From positions 3,968,001 through 4,032,000 of the forward strand of contig NZ_LT629749.1 of the NCBI RefSeq assembly GCF_900105065.1: a stretch of DNA of 64,000 bases, read 5' to 3'. The translations under genes and the position numbers were made by a program. Shown here piece by piece: positions 8,828 to 17,780 of this stretch. The stretch is from Friedmanniella luteola. GTDB taxonomy: Bacteria; Actinomycetota; Actinomycetes; Propionibacteriales; Propionibacteriaceae. Under the pieces are notes generated by a model. The model did no database searches, was not told where the DNA came from, and worked only from the letters and a program-made list of their open reading frames with translations. Each line of letters opens with the position of its first letter. Position 1 is the stretch's first letter.

Positions 8828-9640
8828 TCAGTCGTCGACGTCCTTGGTGCTGAAGCTCGCCCACGCGGCCAGGGCGAAGACGAGCAGGTAGCCCAGCTGC
8901 ACCACCAGGCCGCGGCCGACGTCGGTCCAGAGGATCGGGTCGCGGAACAGGTCGACGAAGGCCAGCCAGTAGCGGGTGGGCAGGTACGGGTGCAGGGTCC
9001 CGGCGGCGTCCAGGCCGAGCAGCACGGTCGAGGCGATCAGCAGGCCGATGGTGCCGAGGGCGGCGCCGATGGAGGAGGTGGTCAGCGTCGAGAAGAACAG
9101 GGCGACCGCGGCCACGCCGAGCATCGAGACGACGACGTAGCCGAGGGCCAGCGCGGTCCGGACGGCGATGTCGGTGGGGGTCAGCGTGGAGCCGCTGAGG
9201 CTCACGGTCCCGCTCGCCGGGACGTCGCCCAGCAGCAGCCGGCCCTCGACGGCGGTGACCGCCGCGACCACCAGCACGGCGAGCAGCACGAAGGCGACGA
9301 CGGTCACCAGCTTGGCCAGCAGCAGCTGCGTGCGGCCGACCGGGCGGGCCAGCAGGTAGCGCAGGGTGCCGGTCTGCGCCTCGCCGGCGATGGCGTCGCC
9401 GCCCAGCACGGCGACGGCGATCGGCAGGAACAGCGGCAGCACCACCCCGAGCGCGGCGAGCGGGAACAGCGTCCCGTCGCTCAGCACCGCGGAGAGGAAC
9501 GGCGGCCCGTCGCCGGGCGCGGGCGCGAGGTCGGTGACCGCGAGCAGCACGGCGACCAGCGTGGGCAGGGCGACCAGCATCGCGATGATCACCCACGTCC
9601 GCGGGCGGCGCAGCATCTTGACCAGCTCGACGGTGATCAC
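8828..9640 (-). CDS. ABC-2 type transporter permease
   Basis: A 270-residue polytopic membrane protein with about six hydrophobic segments, of the ABC-2 exporter permease family (NatB/NosY-like). It opens with a short cytoplasmic stretch ELVKMLRRPRTW and contains the characteristic E-x-x-x-G-T-L-R segment (EAQTGTLRYLLARPVGR) after the second membrane helix. The GTG start at 9640 overlaps the stop of the ATPase gene in a GTGA, showing translational coupling. Together the two form the transport core of an exporter of unknown substrate. Confidence 0.88.
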   Translation of the reverse strand: MITVELVKMLRRPRTWVIIAMLVALPTLVAVLLAVTDLAPAPGDGPPFLSAVLSDGTLFPLAALGVVLPLFLPIAVAVLGGDAIAGEAQTGTLRYLLARPVGRTQLLLAKLVTVVAFVLLAVLVVAAVTAVEGRLLLGDVPASGTVSLSGSTLTPTDIAVRTALALGYVVVSMLGVAAVALFFSTLTTSSIGAALGTIGLLIASTVLLGLDAAGTLHPYLPTRYWLAFVDLFRDPILWTDVGRGLVVQLGYLLVFALAAWASFSTKDVDD

Positions 9641-10599
9641 GGCAACCGCCCCGCCTCGAGCACGACCTGCTCCAGGTCGCGGCGGTGCGGCCCCAGCTCG
9701 GCGACCCGGAGGCCGGCGGCGACGAGGTGGGCGTTCAGCCCGGCGGCGTCGAGGGCCCGGACGAGCAGCCGGTCCGCCTCGACCCCGGCGACGGCCGAGC
9801 CGAGCAGCTCGGTGGCGCGCTGCACGTCGGGGGTGCGCACGGCCACCAGGCCGGTCGGCCGGAGCAGCACGTCCAGCCGCTCCTGCAGCACCAGCCGGCC
9901 CCGGTCGAGCACCCCGACGTGGCTGCACATCTGCTCGATCTCCGCCAGCAGGTGGCTGGAGAGGAAGATCGTCGTGCCGGCGGCGTTGAGCCGCAGCAGC
10001 AGCTCGCGGATCTCCTGGATGCCCTGCGGGTCGAGGCCGTTGGTCGGCTCGTCGAGGACCAGCAGGTCCGGCCGGCGCACCAGCGCCGCGGCCAGCCCCA
10101 GCCGCTGCCGCATGCCGAGGGAGTAGGCCCGGGTGGGTCGCCGGTCCGCCGGGTCCAGGCCGACCTCGGCCAGCACCTCGGTGATCCGCGGGTGCCGGGA
10201 GCGGCGCGGCAGCCGGTCGGCACCGCTGGCGTCGAGCAGCGCCAGGTTCGCCCGGCCGGACAGGTGCGGGTAGGCGCCCGGGCCCTCGATCAGCGCGCCC
10301 ACCCGGGGCAGCACCTCCGCCCGGCCCGCCGGCATCGGCCGGCCCAGCACCTCGGCGGTCCCCGAGGTGGGCAGCACCAGCCCCAGCAGCATCCGGACGG
10401 TGGTCGTCTTGCCGGAGCCGTTGGCCCCGAGGAAGCCGTACACGGCGCCCCGGCCGACCTCGAGGTCGATGCCGTCGACGGCGCGCAGCTCGCCGTACCG
10501 CTTGGTCAGCCCGCGCGTGCGGATGACCACGGCCTCGTCGGGGGGTGGTGGCAGCTGCTCGACCAGCTCGGCCCGCGCACCCGAGCTCCGCACGTTCAC
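9637..10599 (-). CDS. ABC transporter ATP-binding protein
   Basis: A 320-residue ATPase for the adjacent ABC-2 permease. Walker A is GANGSGKTT, the Q-loop and signature segments are present (YSLGMRQRLGLAAALVRRPD), and Walker B is LLVLDEPTNGLDP followed by the H-loop LSSHLL. The C-terminal extension is typical of exporter ATPases. The GTG start at 10599 overlaps the stop of the upstream gene by GTGA, and its own stop overlaps the permease start, so the three genes are one translationally coupled operon. Confidence 0.92.
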   Translation of the reverse strand: MNVRSSGARAELVEQLPPPPDEAVVIRTRGLTKRYGELRAVDGIDLEVGRGAVYGFLGANGSGKTTTVRMLLGLVLPTSGTAEVLGRPMPAGRAEVLPRVGALIEGPGAYPHLSGRANLALLDASGADRLPRRSRHPRITEVLAEVGLDPADRRPTRAYSLGMRQRLGLAAALVRRPDLLVLDEPTNGLDPQGIQEIRELLLRLNAAGTTIFLSSHLLAEIEQMCSHVGVLDRGRLVLQERLDVLLRPTGLVAVRTPDVQRATELLGSAVAGVEADRLLVRALDAAGLNAHLVAAGLRVAELGPHRRDLEQVVLEAGRLP

Positions 10600-11672
10600 C
10601 GGGTCACCGCCAGCAGCTCCGTCGCGGCCCGCTCCAGCGTCGCGGGCGTGACCGTGCCGGCGAGCAGGAAGGCGCCCCGCCCCCGCTGCCCGGGCGTGAC
10701 CAGCAGCGAGACGGGCCCGACGGGGGCCACGGTGCCGACCGCGGTCTGCCGGGCGCTGCCACTGGCGGCCAGCCGGTCGCGCAGCGGACGGGCCACCTGG
10801 CCGCGCAGCGGCAGCGCGATCAGCGCGGTCGGGCCGCGGCCGTAGATCCCGACGGCGGCCGGGTCCTCGCCGCGGGTGGGCAGCCCGGCCAGCGTCGCCG
10901 GCAGGTCGTAGGGCGCGAGCGCGTTGGCGGCCGCGGCCGCGTCGACGGCGTCCTCGTAGGTCAGCGTGGTGCTGGCCGCCGGCCGGAAGACGGTGGTGGC
11001 GGAGTCCGGCGGCGCCAGGTCGAGCCGGGTGACGATGCTGCTGAGCACCGGTCGGACGTCCTCCGCGCCGTACACCTCCACGCGCAGCGGCAGCCCGCTG
11101 CCCGGCTCCACCCAGACGTCGACGTGCGCGACGCTGGCGGCCGGGTCGTCGGGGGTGATCCGCAGGCCGGGCGCGACCACCCCGGCCACCCGGAGGGCCG
11201 GCAGCCGGCCCAGCTCGTCGTCCCGGACGCCCTGCAGCAGCGAACGGGCGAGGGTGGCGGGCAGCAGGTCGGCGGTGTCGGGCAGCCGGATCCGGCTCAC
11301 CGGGGACACGGTGGCGGTGTCGGACTCGAAGACCCAGCGGACCTGCAGCCCCCGCGAGCGGAACAGGTCGGTCTCGCCCGTGCTGCGCAGCCGGTCGACC
11401 CGCCACTCCTCCGGCCCCCGCCACCAGACCCGGAGCTGGTTGTCCTCGCCGAGCAGCTGGCCGAGGGTGGCGAACGACTCGCTCTCCGGCACCTGGAGGG
11501 CTCCGGCCGTCCGCACCGTGCCCGACCAGCCCCAGGTCGCCGACGTCCGGACCAGCCGGGCCAGCGCCACGGGGTCACGCGGCGGGTCCGGCACCGGCCG
11601 CGCGCCCAGCGCGAGGGGGGTGCCCACGAGCGCCACGGCGACGAGCAGCACCACCAGCCAGCGCACGCCCAT
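10596..11672 (-). CDS. Secreted or membrane-anchored LolA/RseB-like protein
   Basis: A 358-residue protein with an N-terminal hydrophobic signal or anchor (WLVVLLVAVALVGTPLALG) and no further membrane segments. The middle region, with repeated beta-strand patterns such as LRVWWRGPEEWRVDRL, ARVPD-type loops and VDVWVEPGSGLPLRVEVYG, resembles the LolA/LppX/RseB half-barrel fold that binds lipids or senses envelope state. The ATG at 11672 starts directly before the signal. It heads the operon with the ABC-2 ATPase and permease, so it may present or receive the exported molecule. The fold assignment is by pattern only. Confidence 0.6.
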   Translation of the reverse strand: MGVRWLVVLLVAVALVGTPLALGARPVPDPPRDPVALARLVRTSATWGWSGTVRTAGALQVPESESFATLGQLLGEDNQLRVWWRGPEEWRVDRLRSTGETDLFRSRGLQVRWVFESDTATVSPVSRIRLPDTADLLPATLARSLLQGVRDDELGRLPALRVAGVVAPGLRITPDDPAASVAHVDVWVEPGSGLPLRVEVYGAEDVRPVLSSIVTRLDLAPPDSATTVFRPAASTTLTYEDAVDAAAAANALAPYDLPATLAGLPTRGEDPAAVGIYGRGPTALIALPLRGQVARPLRDRLAASGSARQTAVGTVAPVGPVSLLVTPGQRGRGAFLLAGTVTPATLERAATELLAVTR

Positions 11673-11740
11673 GGCCGCCACTGTAGGTGGGCGGCCGAAG
11701 CCGGGGCGGCCGGTTACCGGGGGCGGGAGAGGATGGTCGG

Positions 11741-12553
11741 ATGCAGCAGAGAGACCGGCTGGGCCTGGCCGAGACCGCACCCGGGGAGGACCAGATCGGC
11801 GGACGCCCGCTCACCCGCTGGGGGACGGCGGGCGGCCGGTGGCTCGTCGACCGGATGGTCGCGCTGGCCCGGGTGGTCAGCGCGCACGGGGTGCTAGCCG
11901 TGACCGCGGCCGTCGGCCTGCTGCTGACCCTCGGTCTGGTGCTGGCCGCCGGCGGCATCTACGACGCCGTCGAGGAGTCCGAGGGCATCGCCGGGTTGGA
12001 CCGGCCCGTGCTCGACCAGGCGCTGGCCGCGCGGAGACCCGGTCTGGACTCCGCGCTCACCTTCTTCACCCACCTCGGCGGGCCGCTGGGCATGACGGTC
12101 ATCGCCGCCACCATCACCGCCCTGATGGTGTGGCGCTGGCGGTCCCGGACGCCCCTCGTGCTCATGCTCATCACCGTCGCCGGCTCGCTGCTGGCCACCG
12201 TGGTGGGCAAGAACGCCGTCGGCCGGCTCCGGCCGCCGCGCGTCGACGCCGTGCCGCCGTTCGAGTCGAGCCCGTCCTTCCCCAGTGGCCACGCGCTCAA
12301 CAGCACCGCCATCGCCGGGATGGTCGCCTACCTGCTGCTGCTGCACCTGGAGGGCCGGCTGGCCCGGGTCCTCACCGTGGTGCTCGCCGGCGTGTGGGCC
12401 CTCGCCATCGGGCTGAGCCGGGTGTTCCTCGGCCACCACTGGCTGACCGACGTCATGGTCGGGTGGGTGATCGGGCTCGCCTGGCTCGCCCTGGTGGTCA
12501 CGGCGCACCGGCTGTTCCTCACCGTCCGCCGACGTGAGCCGGCCCGGACCTGA
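11741..12553 (+). CDS. PAP2-family phosphatase, membrane
   Basis: A 270-residue integral membrane phosphatase of the PAP2 superfamily, acting on lipid phosphates such as phosphatidic acid or undecaprenyl pyrophosphate. All three catalytic motifs are visible: KNAVGRLRPP, PSFPSGH and SRVFLGHHWLTDV. Five to six hydrophobic segments surround them. I chose the ATG at 11741 (GGGAGAGGATGG upstream). It is divergent from the LolA-like gene and ends before a strong hairpin at 12574. Confidence 0.9.
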   Translation: MQQRDRLGLAETAPGEDQIGGRPLTRWGTAGGRWLVDRMVALARVVSAHGVLAVTAAVGLLLTLGLVLAAGGIYDAVEESEGIAGLDRPVLDQALAARRPGLDSALTFFTHLGGPLGMTVIAATITALMVWRWRSRTPLVLMLITVAGSLLATVVGKNAVGRLRPPRVDAVPPFESSPSFPSGHALNSTAIAGMVAYLLLLHLEGRLARVLTVVLAGVWALAIGLSRVFLGHHWLTDVMVGWVIGLAWLALVVTAHRLFLTVRRREPART

Positions 12554-12573
12554 CCGCCCACCCGGACGCTGCT

Positions 12574-12603
12574 GCGCCGTGCCGCGCGTTCACGGCACGG
12601 CGC
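12574..12603. terminator. Bidirectional terminator hairpin
   Basis: GCGCCGTGCC and GGCACGGCGC are perfect 10-base inverted repeats around a 10-base loop, 20 bases after the PAP2 stop and 46 bases after the convergent binding-protein stop. There is no U-tract, which is usual for actinobacterial hairpins. It probably terminates both transcripts. Confidence 0.6.
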
Positions 12604-12649
12604 ACCGACGTCCCCGGGGGCAGCGACGTCCTCGGCCTGCAGGGCCCGG

Positions 12650-14455
12650 CTAGGTGCCCACCTTCTTGATCCCGAAGATCCAGCCGATGGAGGCGCCCGT
12701 CCACCCGGGCGGGGCGTAGGGGTTGGTCTCGTCGGGGAAGTTGGTCCAGTTCGAGCTGTTGAACTCGTAGAACTCGTTGGGCCGGTACATCAGCGGGACG
12801 ACGGGGATGCCCTCGCGGTAGATCGCGTCCAGCTTCCCGTAGATCTCCTTGAGCGCGGCGTCGTCGGCCGCGGAGCCGACGGAGTCGAGCAGCGCGGGCA
12901 CGTCCGGGTGCGAGAAGCGGGTGAAGTTGGCGAAGGCGGTCTTGCCGATCGGCGGGATGCCCCGGTCGTCGAGGACGTCGCGGAACCGGGTCCACGGGCT
13001 GGCGACACTGACGCCGGAGGCGTTCCAGCACGCCAGCTGGAAGTTGCCGTTCTGGATCGCCGTGGTGACCTGGGGTGCCTGCGGGAACTTGGTGGAGACG
13101 TCGATGCCGACCGCCTTGCAGGACTTGGCCACGATCTCGAGCGCGGTGTTCCAGTCGGTCCAGCCCGTCGGGGTGATCGCCTCCCAGGGTCCGAGCCGGG
13201 TGCCGTCGGGGAGGGAGTAGATGCCGTCCTCGCCCTTCGTGCAGCCCAGCTCGTTCTCCAGCAGGTCGACGGCCTTGGCCGGGTCGTGGGTCCAGCCCTG
13301 GCTGTCGACCGCCGCCTGGTCGAAGTACTTGCCCTCGGCGCCCGAGGGCAGCATGAGGCTGGCCTGCGCCGGGTCGGAGTAGTCGGACATGGCCGTGCTG
13401 GCGATGGCCGGGTAGTCGATCGCGTAGGCGATGGCGCGGCGCACCTTCGGCTCGTCCAGCCCCTTGACGGTGCCGTTGATCTCCAGCAGCGGCAGGTTGC
13501 CGGGTAGGTAGTACGGCTTGTCCTTGAGCCAGGTGCCGACGGGGGCGCCCTTCTCCCACATCTTCCAGATCTGGGCGGTGAAGGTCTGCGCGGCGTCGAG
13601 CTCACCGCTCTCCAGCTTGAGGTCGGAGGCGTTGTTGTCCTTGAAGATCGGGTGGTTGATCGTGGTCATCGCGGGCGTGCCGAAGACGGGGGTGCCCCAG
13701 TAGGAGTCGGAGCGGACCAGGTTGATCTGGGTCTGGTCGAAGCTCTCCAGGGTGAAGGGCCCGCTGCCCACCGGCTCCAGGTTCTTCTCCTTGGTCACCT
13801 CCGTGCCGAACGGCTCCCAGACGTGCTTCGGCACGATGAAGGTGCCCGCGAGGGCGTCCTTGATCGAGCCCGGGTTGTAGGGCTCGGTCTTGGCGGTGAA
13901 CTTCACCGTGCGGGGGTCGACGGCCTCCACCGACTCCAGGTACTCCCAGAGGTTGGAGTAGTTGAGCGCCGTCCTCTGCGCCAGCTCGAAGGTGTAGACG
14001 ACGTCGTCGGCCGTCAGCTCGGTGCCGTCGCTCCACCGGGTGCCCTCCTGCAGCGGGAGCACGAGGGAGGTCTCGTCCGGCTCCTGCAGCTCCCGCGCCA
14101 GGCCCGGCTGCAGCGAGCCGTCCAGCAGGTTGAACCGCAGCAGCGTCTCGTAGATGAGCGCCGTGTGGCCGTTGGCCGTCGGCCAGGCCGGGGTGGCGCC
14201 CAGCGGGTTGAAGTTGGTCGGCACCCCCGACTGCACGAACACGAACAGGGTGTCCCCCGACGCCCCGGGCCGACCCGAGGCGGCGGAGCCGTCCCCGCTG
14301 CTGCTGCGGGTCTGGGCGGTGCCGCAGCCGGTGAGGCCGAGCCCGAGCGAGGCGGCCGCCAGGCCCACCCCCGTCATCCCGAGGAGGCGGCGACGGCTCG
14401 GCCGGAGCGCTGACCCCCGCTCCCCCTGCTGGTCGTGCCCCGGTCCCTGGTCCAT
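12650..14455 (-). CDS. Family 5 (peptide/oligosaccharide-type) ABC binding lipoprotein, Tat-exported, orphan
   Basis: A 601-residue extracellular binding protein of family 5 (DppA/OppA-like). The N-terminus carries a twin-arginine signal (SRRRLLGMTG) and a lipobox (LGLTGC), so it should be exported folded and lipid-anchored. Family features follow: TRWSDGTELTADDVVYTFEL, KHVWEPFG, SGPFTLESFD and VRRAIAYAIDYPAIA. The ATG at 14455 has GAGGGG upstream. No permease or ATPase gene is adjacent, so it must share a transporter encoded elsewhere. Upstream at 14538-14552 lies the same operator as in front of the NagB-like gene, linking it to amino-sugar use; a cargo of chitooligosaccharide or muropeptide type is an inference. 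Confidence 0.9.
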   Translation of the reverse strand: MDQGPGHDQQGERGSALRPSRRRLLGMTGVGLAAASLGLGLTGCGTAQTRSSSGDGSAASGRPGASGDTLFVFVQSGVPTNFNPLGATPAWPTANGHTALIYETLLRFNLLDGSLQPGLARELQEPDETSLVLPLQEGTRWSDGTELTADDVVYTFELAQRTALNYSNLWEYLESVEAVDPRTVKFTAKTEPYNPGSIKDALAGTFIVPKHVWEPFGTEVTKEKNLEPVGSGPFTLESFDQTQINLVRSDSYWGTPVFGTPAMTTINHPIFKDNNASDLKLESGELDAAQTFTAQIWKMWEKGAPVGTWLKDKPYYLPGNLPLLEINGTVKGLDEPKVRRAIAYAIDYPAIASTAMSDYSDPAQASLMLPSGAEGKYFDQAAVDSQGWTHDPAKAVDLLENELGCTKGEDGIYSLPDGTRLGPWEAITPTGWTDWNTALEIVAKSCKAVGIDVSTKFPQAPQVTTAIQNGNFQLACWNASGVSVASPWTRFRDVLDDRGIPPIGKTAFANFTRFSHPDVPALLDSVGSAADDAALKEIYGKLDAIYREGIPVVPLMYRPNEFYEFNSSNWTNFPDETNPYAPPGWTGASIGWIFGIKKVGT

Positions 14456-14537
14456 GACGACATCCCCTCGACGGTGGTGCGCGGCTGAGCGGCGCGGATC
14501 GGCAGGAGCCGACGCGACCGCGCCCAGCGTCGCGCAC

Positions 14538-14552
14538 TTTGGTCTCATTGGT
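14538..14552 (-). promoter_or_regulatory. GntR-type operator, copy 1
   Basis: On the minus strand this reads ACCAATGAGACCAAA, matching 14 of 15 positions of the site at 18677-18691. On the plus strand it appears as a direct repeat TTGGTCT-CA-TTGGTCT, and the TGGTCT(AG) core resembles half of the NagR/DasR-type element TGGTCTAGACCA known for HutC-family GntR regulators. It lies 83 bases upstream of the orphan binding-protein start. The GntR gene at 18737 is the likely partner. Confidence 0.6.
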
Positions 14553-14692
14553 CTAGTGTCTGCACACATCGGTCCGTCGCTGACTCCGCAGATCTTGACG
14601 CCTGCAGGGTCCCGGACCGTCCGCGGCGGGGGACGCACCCGCCGGTACCGTGACCGGACGGGGCGCCGTCCGGAGCCCGTCCGGAGGTCCCC

Positions 14693-15394
14693 ATGACCGC
14701 GCCCCACCCCCCGTGCCCCGCCCCGCCCGGCCGCGTCCGCACCGTCTCGGTCGGCACCCCCCAGACCTACACCTGGCTGGGCCGCGAGCTGGTCAGCAGC
14801 ATCTTCAAGACCCCGGCGACCGGCCCGGTCGCCGTCGACGCCGAGGGCCTCACCGGCGACGAGCAGTCGGACCGGAAGAGCCACGGCGGCCGGGACAAGG
14901 CCGTCTACGCCTACGCCCGCGAGGACGAGGACTGGTGGGAGTCCGAGACGGGGCGCCCGTTCCCCGACGGCGCCTTCGGGGAGAACCTCACCACCACCGG
15001 CCTCGACCTGACGAACGCCGCGATCGGCCAGACCTGGCAGGTGGGCACGGCGGTCCTCCAGGTCACCGAGCCCCGCACCCCCTGCTGGAAGCTCGGGCTC
15101 AAGATGGACGACCCCGCGTTCCCACGCCGGGCGGCGGCGTCGCGACGGCCCGGGGTGCTGCTCCGGGTGCTGCAGGACGGGGTGCTGGCGGCGGGCGACG
15201 CCGTCGTCCTCGGCCCGGTGCCCGCGCACGGCATCACCGCGGCGGCGATCAACCGCATCTACTACGGCGAGGACCGCGACCTGTCCCCGATCTGGGACGC
15301 CCCCGAGCTGGCGGCGCACTGGCGCACCTGGGCCGGGCACCGCACGGTCTGGCACGAGGCGGACGCCGCACTGGGCCGGCTGGGCCCCGGCTGA
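14693..15394 (+). CDS. MOSC domain-containing protein (YiiM-like)
   Basis: A 233-residue cytoplasmic protein with a MOSC domain. Characteristic stretches are KSHGGRDKAVYAYAREDEDW, FGENLTTTGLD and EPRTPCWKLGLKM, the last holding the conserved cysteine proposed to bind sulfur or molybdenum cofactor. YiiM-type proteins reduce N-hydroxylated compounds with Moco; whether this one does is inferred. The ATG at 14693 follows GGAGGTCCCC. It stands alone, divergent from the orphan binding-protein gene. Confidence 0.85.
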   Translation: MTAPHPPCPAPPGRVRTVSVGTPQTYTWLGRELVSSIFKTPATGPVAVDAEGLTGDEQSDRKSHGGRDKAVYAYAREDEDWWESETGRPFPDGAFGENLTTTGLDLTNAAIGQTWQVGTAVLQVTEPRTPCWKLGLKMDDPAFPRRAAASRRPGVLLRVLQDGVLAAGDAVVLGPVPAHGITAAAINRIYYGEDRDLSPIWDAPELAAHWRTWAGHRTVWHEADAALGRLGPG

Positions 15395-15424
15395 GTGGGC
15401 GGCGGCGACCTCACTCCTCAGGTG

Positions 15425-16429
15425 TCAGGTCAGCAGGAACGCGGGCGGGTGCGCGGTGCGCAGCACCCGCGTGTGCAGGGCGGGCGCCAGGACGACGCCG
15501 CCCTCGGCCAGCGCGTCGAGCAGGGCCCCGACGACCGGCGAGGCGGTGCTGACGGTGACGTCCACCGCGCCGACCGCCCCCACGAGGGCCGTGGTCAGCG
15601 CCGTGCGGTAGGCGGGGTGCTCCGAGCTCAGCACCGACCCGCCCAGCACCACGGGCACCGGTCCGGGTCCGGCGTCGAGGCCGGTCTCCCGGGCGGTGAC
15701 CGCGACCAGCCCGGCCAGCACGGTCGCGTGCCGGTCGACGATCCCCGCCGCCACCGGGTCGCCCGCCCCGGCCGCGAGCAGCACGCTGCGGGCGGCGCTC
15801 CAGGTGTCGCGGTCGGGCCGGGGGTGCTCGCGCCGGGTGAAGGCGTGCAGCAGGGCCGCCACGTCCGGCTCGCCGAACAGGGTCAGCAGCAGCCCCGTCA
15901 GCGCCGTCGGCGGGCCGAGCCCGGTCTCGGCGTCGACCACCGCCCGCACGCCGGCGGCGCCGAGCCCGCGGCCCGCCAGCTCGTGCTGGATCCACCAGCC
16001 CGCCGACCACTCGCGGCCGTCCGGTCCGCGGCCGGAGACGGCCGGCCCGGTGCCGGCGGTGACGGCCACGCCGACGCCCGAGGGCCGGCCGCAGCGCAGC
16101 AGCGCGTAGCCGTCGTTGCGGACGCTGAGCGAGCGCAGCCGCGGCGCCCGCGCGGCGAGCGCCGCCGTCCACAGCTCCTCGTCCTCGGGCCAGTCCACGC
16201 CGGCCAGCCGGAAGGCGGCGTGGGCCACCGCGTCGGGACCGGTCGCGGCGGCGGCGAGGGCCTGACCGACGGCGTCCAGCACGGCGTCGACGGCGCGCTC
16301 GGGCGTCGCGACGCCGTAGATGTCACCCACCCCGGCCCGCCCCCGGCCCAGCACCCGGCCGTCCGCGTCGGCGAGCAGGGCCACGGTCTTGGAGTTGCCG
16401 GCGTCGACGCCGAGGTAGCAGCGGCTCAC
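15425..16429 (-). CDS. BadF/BadG-type ATPase, probable N-acetylglucosamine kinase
   Basis: A 334-residue protein of the BadF/BadG/BcrA/BcrD ASKHA ATPase family, many members of which phosphorylate N-acetylglucosamine. Phosphate 1 is YLGVDAGNSKT and phosphate 2 is VTAGTGPAVSG; a further glycine-rich adenosine motif is VVLGGSVLSS. The GTG start at 16429 overlaps the GH4 stop by GTGA. Its operon partners are a GH4 glycosidase and a NagB-like isomerase/deaminase, which supports kinase action on an amino sugar released inside the cell. The exact sugar is not proven. Confidence 0.78.
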   Translation of the reverse strand: MSRCYLGVDAGNSKTVALLADADGRVLGRGRAGVGDIYGVATPERAVDAVLDAVGQALAAAATGPDAVAHAAFRLAGVDWPEDEELWTAALAARAPRLRSLSVRNDGYALLRCGRPSGVGVAVTAGTGPAVSGRGPDGREWSAGWWIQHELAGRGLGAAGVRAVVDAETGLGPPTALTGLLLTLFGEPDVAALLHAFTRREHPRPDRDTWSAARSVLLAAGAGDPVAAGIVDRHATVLAGLVAVTARETGLDAGPGPVPVVLGGSVLSSEHPAYRTALTTALVGAVGAVDVTVSTASPVVGALLDALAEGGVVLAPALHTRVLRTAHPPAFLLT

Positions 16430-17727
16430 CGCAGCAGGCGCTCCGGCAGGAAGTCCCGGTTGGCATGGGCCAGGTCGTCGTAGAGCTCCTCGGCGACGGG
16501 CAGGGTCGGCACGAAGGGGTGCGCGGCCAGCGCGCGGACGGCGTCGGCCCGGGTGCCGTCCCAGGCGGCGACGGCCGCCAGCCGCTGGTACTCGGCGAGC
16601 TGCTGGGTGATCCCGCGGACGGCGTGCGGCAGCGGCTGCTGCGGCAGCGGCGTCGCGCCGCGGCCGTCGACGGTGCACCAGACCTCGACGACGGTGTCGT
16701 CGTCGAAACCGGGCAGCACCCCGCCGGTGTTGAGCAGGTTGACCGGCAGCTCGGCCGGCGCGTCGTTGTAGAAGGCGCTCATCACGTCGATCGCCAGCTC
16801 CAGCTCGTGGATGCCGCCGCGGGAGCGGGCCGGGTCCAGGACGGGGGCGGGGCTGGCGGCCTGCTCGCGGTAGTGCTGCCAGTAGTCCTCCACGTGCTCC
16901 AGGATGACGCCGGCGCGGGTGAGCCGCCGGCCCTGGGCCTCGCGGAAGGCCTCCTGGCCGAAGTAGTAGTAGCGGAAGTAGTCGGCGGGGATGGACTGCA
17001 TCGCCACCGCCAGGTGCAGCATCCGCCGGTCCCAGAGCGGCACCGCCGGGTCGTCGCGGACGCGGTCGAGGCCCTCCGCGAGCAGGGGCATCACGTCCTG
17101 GCCGTCGTAGAGGTGGGTGGTCGACCAGCAGTTGTGGTTGACCCCGGCCATCACCACGTGGGCGCGCTCGGGGTCCAGCCCGGCGGTCCGCAGGACCGAC
17201 GGCCAGAAGATCATCGGCCCCTCGCACATCGACAGGATGGGCGTGCCGGTGTGGTCGAGGACCGCCTGGGAGACGACGTTGACCGGATTCGTGTAGTTGA
17301 ACACCCGGGCGGCCGGCGCCACCGCGTCCAGGTCGGCGAGCAGGCCCTGGAACACCTGCACCGAGCGGAGCGCCATCATCAGCCCGCCCGGCCCCTGGGT
17401 CTCCTGGCCGATGACGCCGTGCCGCATCGGGATCAGCTCGTCCTGGACCCGCATGGCGAAGTCCCCGGGCCGGAAGCTGGTGAGGACGGCGTCGACGTCG
17501 GTGAAGCCGGCCCGGCGGTCGGTGGTGGCGCTGACGGTGAGGTCCAGGCCGGCCGCCCGGGCCATGCCCTGGGCCAGCGTCCGGACGATCTCCAGCTCCT
17601 CGGGCCGCTGGTCGACGAGCACCACCTCGGAGCCGGCGAACTCCTCGCCGTGGTCGATCAGCGAGGCCATGGTGCCGGCGGCGCGCGACGAGCCGCCGCC
17701 CAGGTAGGCGAGCTTGATCCGGGCCAT
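16426..17727 (-). CDS. GH4 glycosidase (second copy)
   Basis: A 433-residue family 4 glycoside hydrolase, clearly separate from the one at 4527. NAD-binding motif: KLAYLGGGSSRAAG. Metal-binding residues are Cys168 (SMCEGP) and His198 (GVNHNCW), with FNYTNPVN between them. The ATG at 17727 has GAGGAG upstream. The operon order NagB-like, GH4, kinase suggests hydrolysis of an imported amino-sugar glycoside followed by phosphorylation and isomerisation. Whether the substrate is phosphorylated cannot be told from the sequence. Confidence 0.9.
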   Translation of the reverse strand: MARIKLAYLGGGSSRAAGTMASLIDHGEEFAGSEVVLVDQRPEELEIVRTLAQGMARAAGLDLTVSATTDRRAGFTDVDAVLTSFRPGDFAMRVQDELIPMRHGVIGQETQGPGGLMMALRSVQVFQGLLADLDAVAPAARVFNYTNPVNVVSQAVLDHTGTPILSMCEGPMIFWPSVLRTAGLDPERAHVVMAGVNHNCWSTTHLYDGQDVMPLLAEGLDRVRDDPAVPLWDRRMLHLAVAMQSIPADYFRYYYFGQEAFREAQGRRLTRAGVILEHVEDYWQHYREQAASPAPVLDPARSRGGIHELELAIDVMSAFYNDAPAELPVNLLNTGGVLPGFDDDTVVEVWCTVDGRGATPLPQQPLPHAVRGITQQLAEYQRLAAVAAWDGTRADAVRALAAHPFVPTLPVAEELYDDLAHANRDFLPERLLR

Positions 17728-17780
17728 GCGGCTCCTCGGGTTCGGGGCGGTGCGGGGCTGCTGGGGTGCGGGGGCTGCGG

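Noticed and set aside
14456-15355. A 300-codon extension of the orphan binding-protein frame
   Set aside because: The Tat signal peptide begins right after the ATG at 14455; the extension is antisense to the MOSC gene and would bury the signal.
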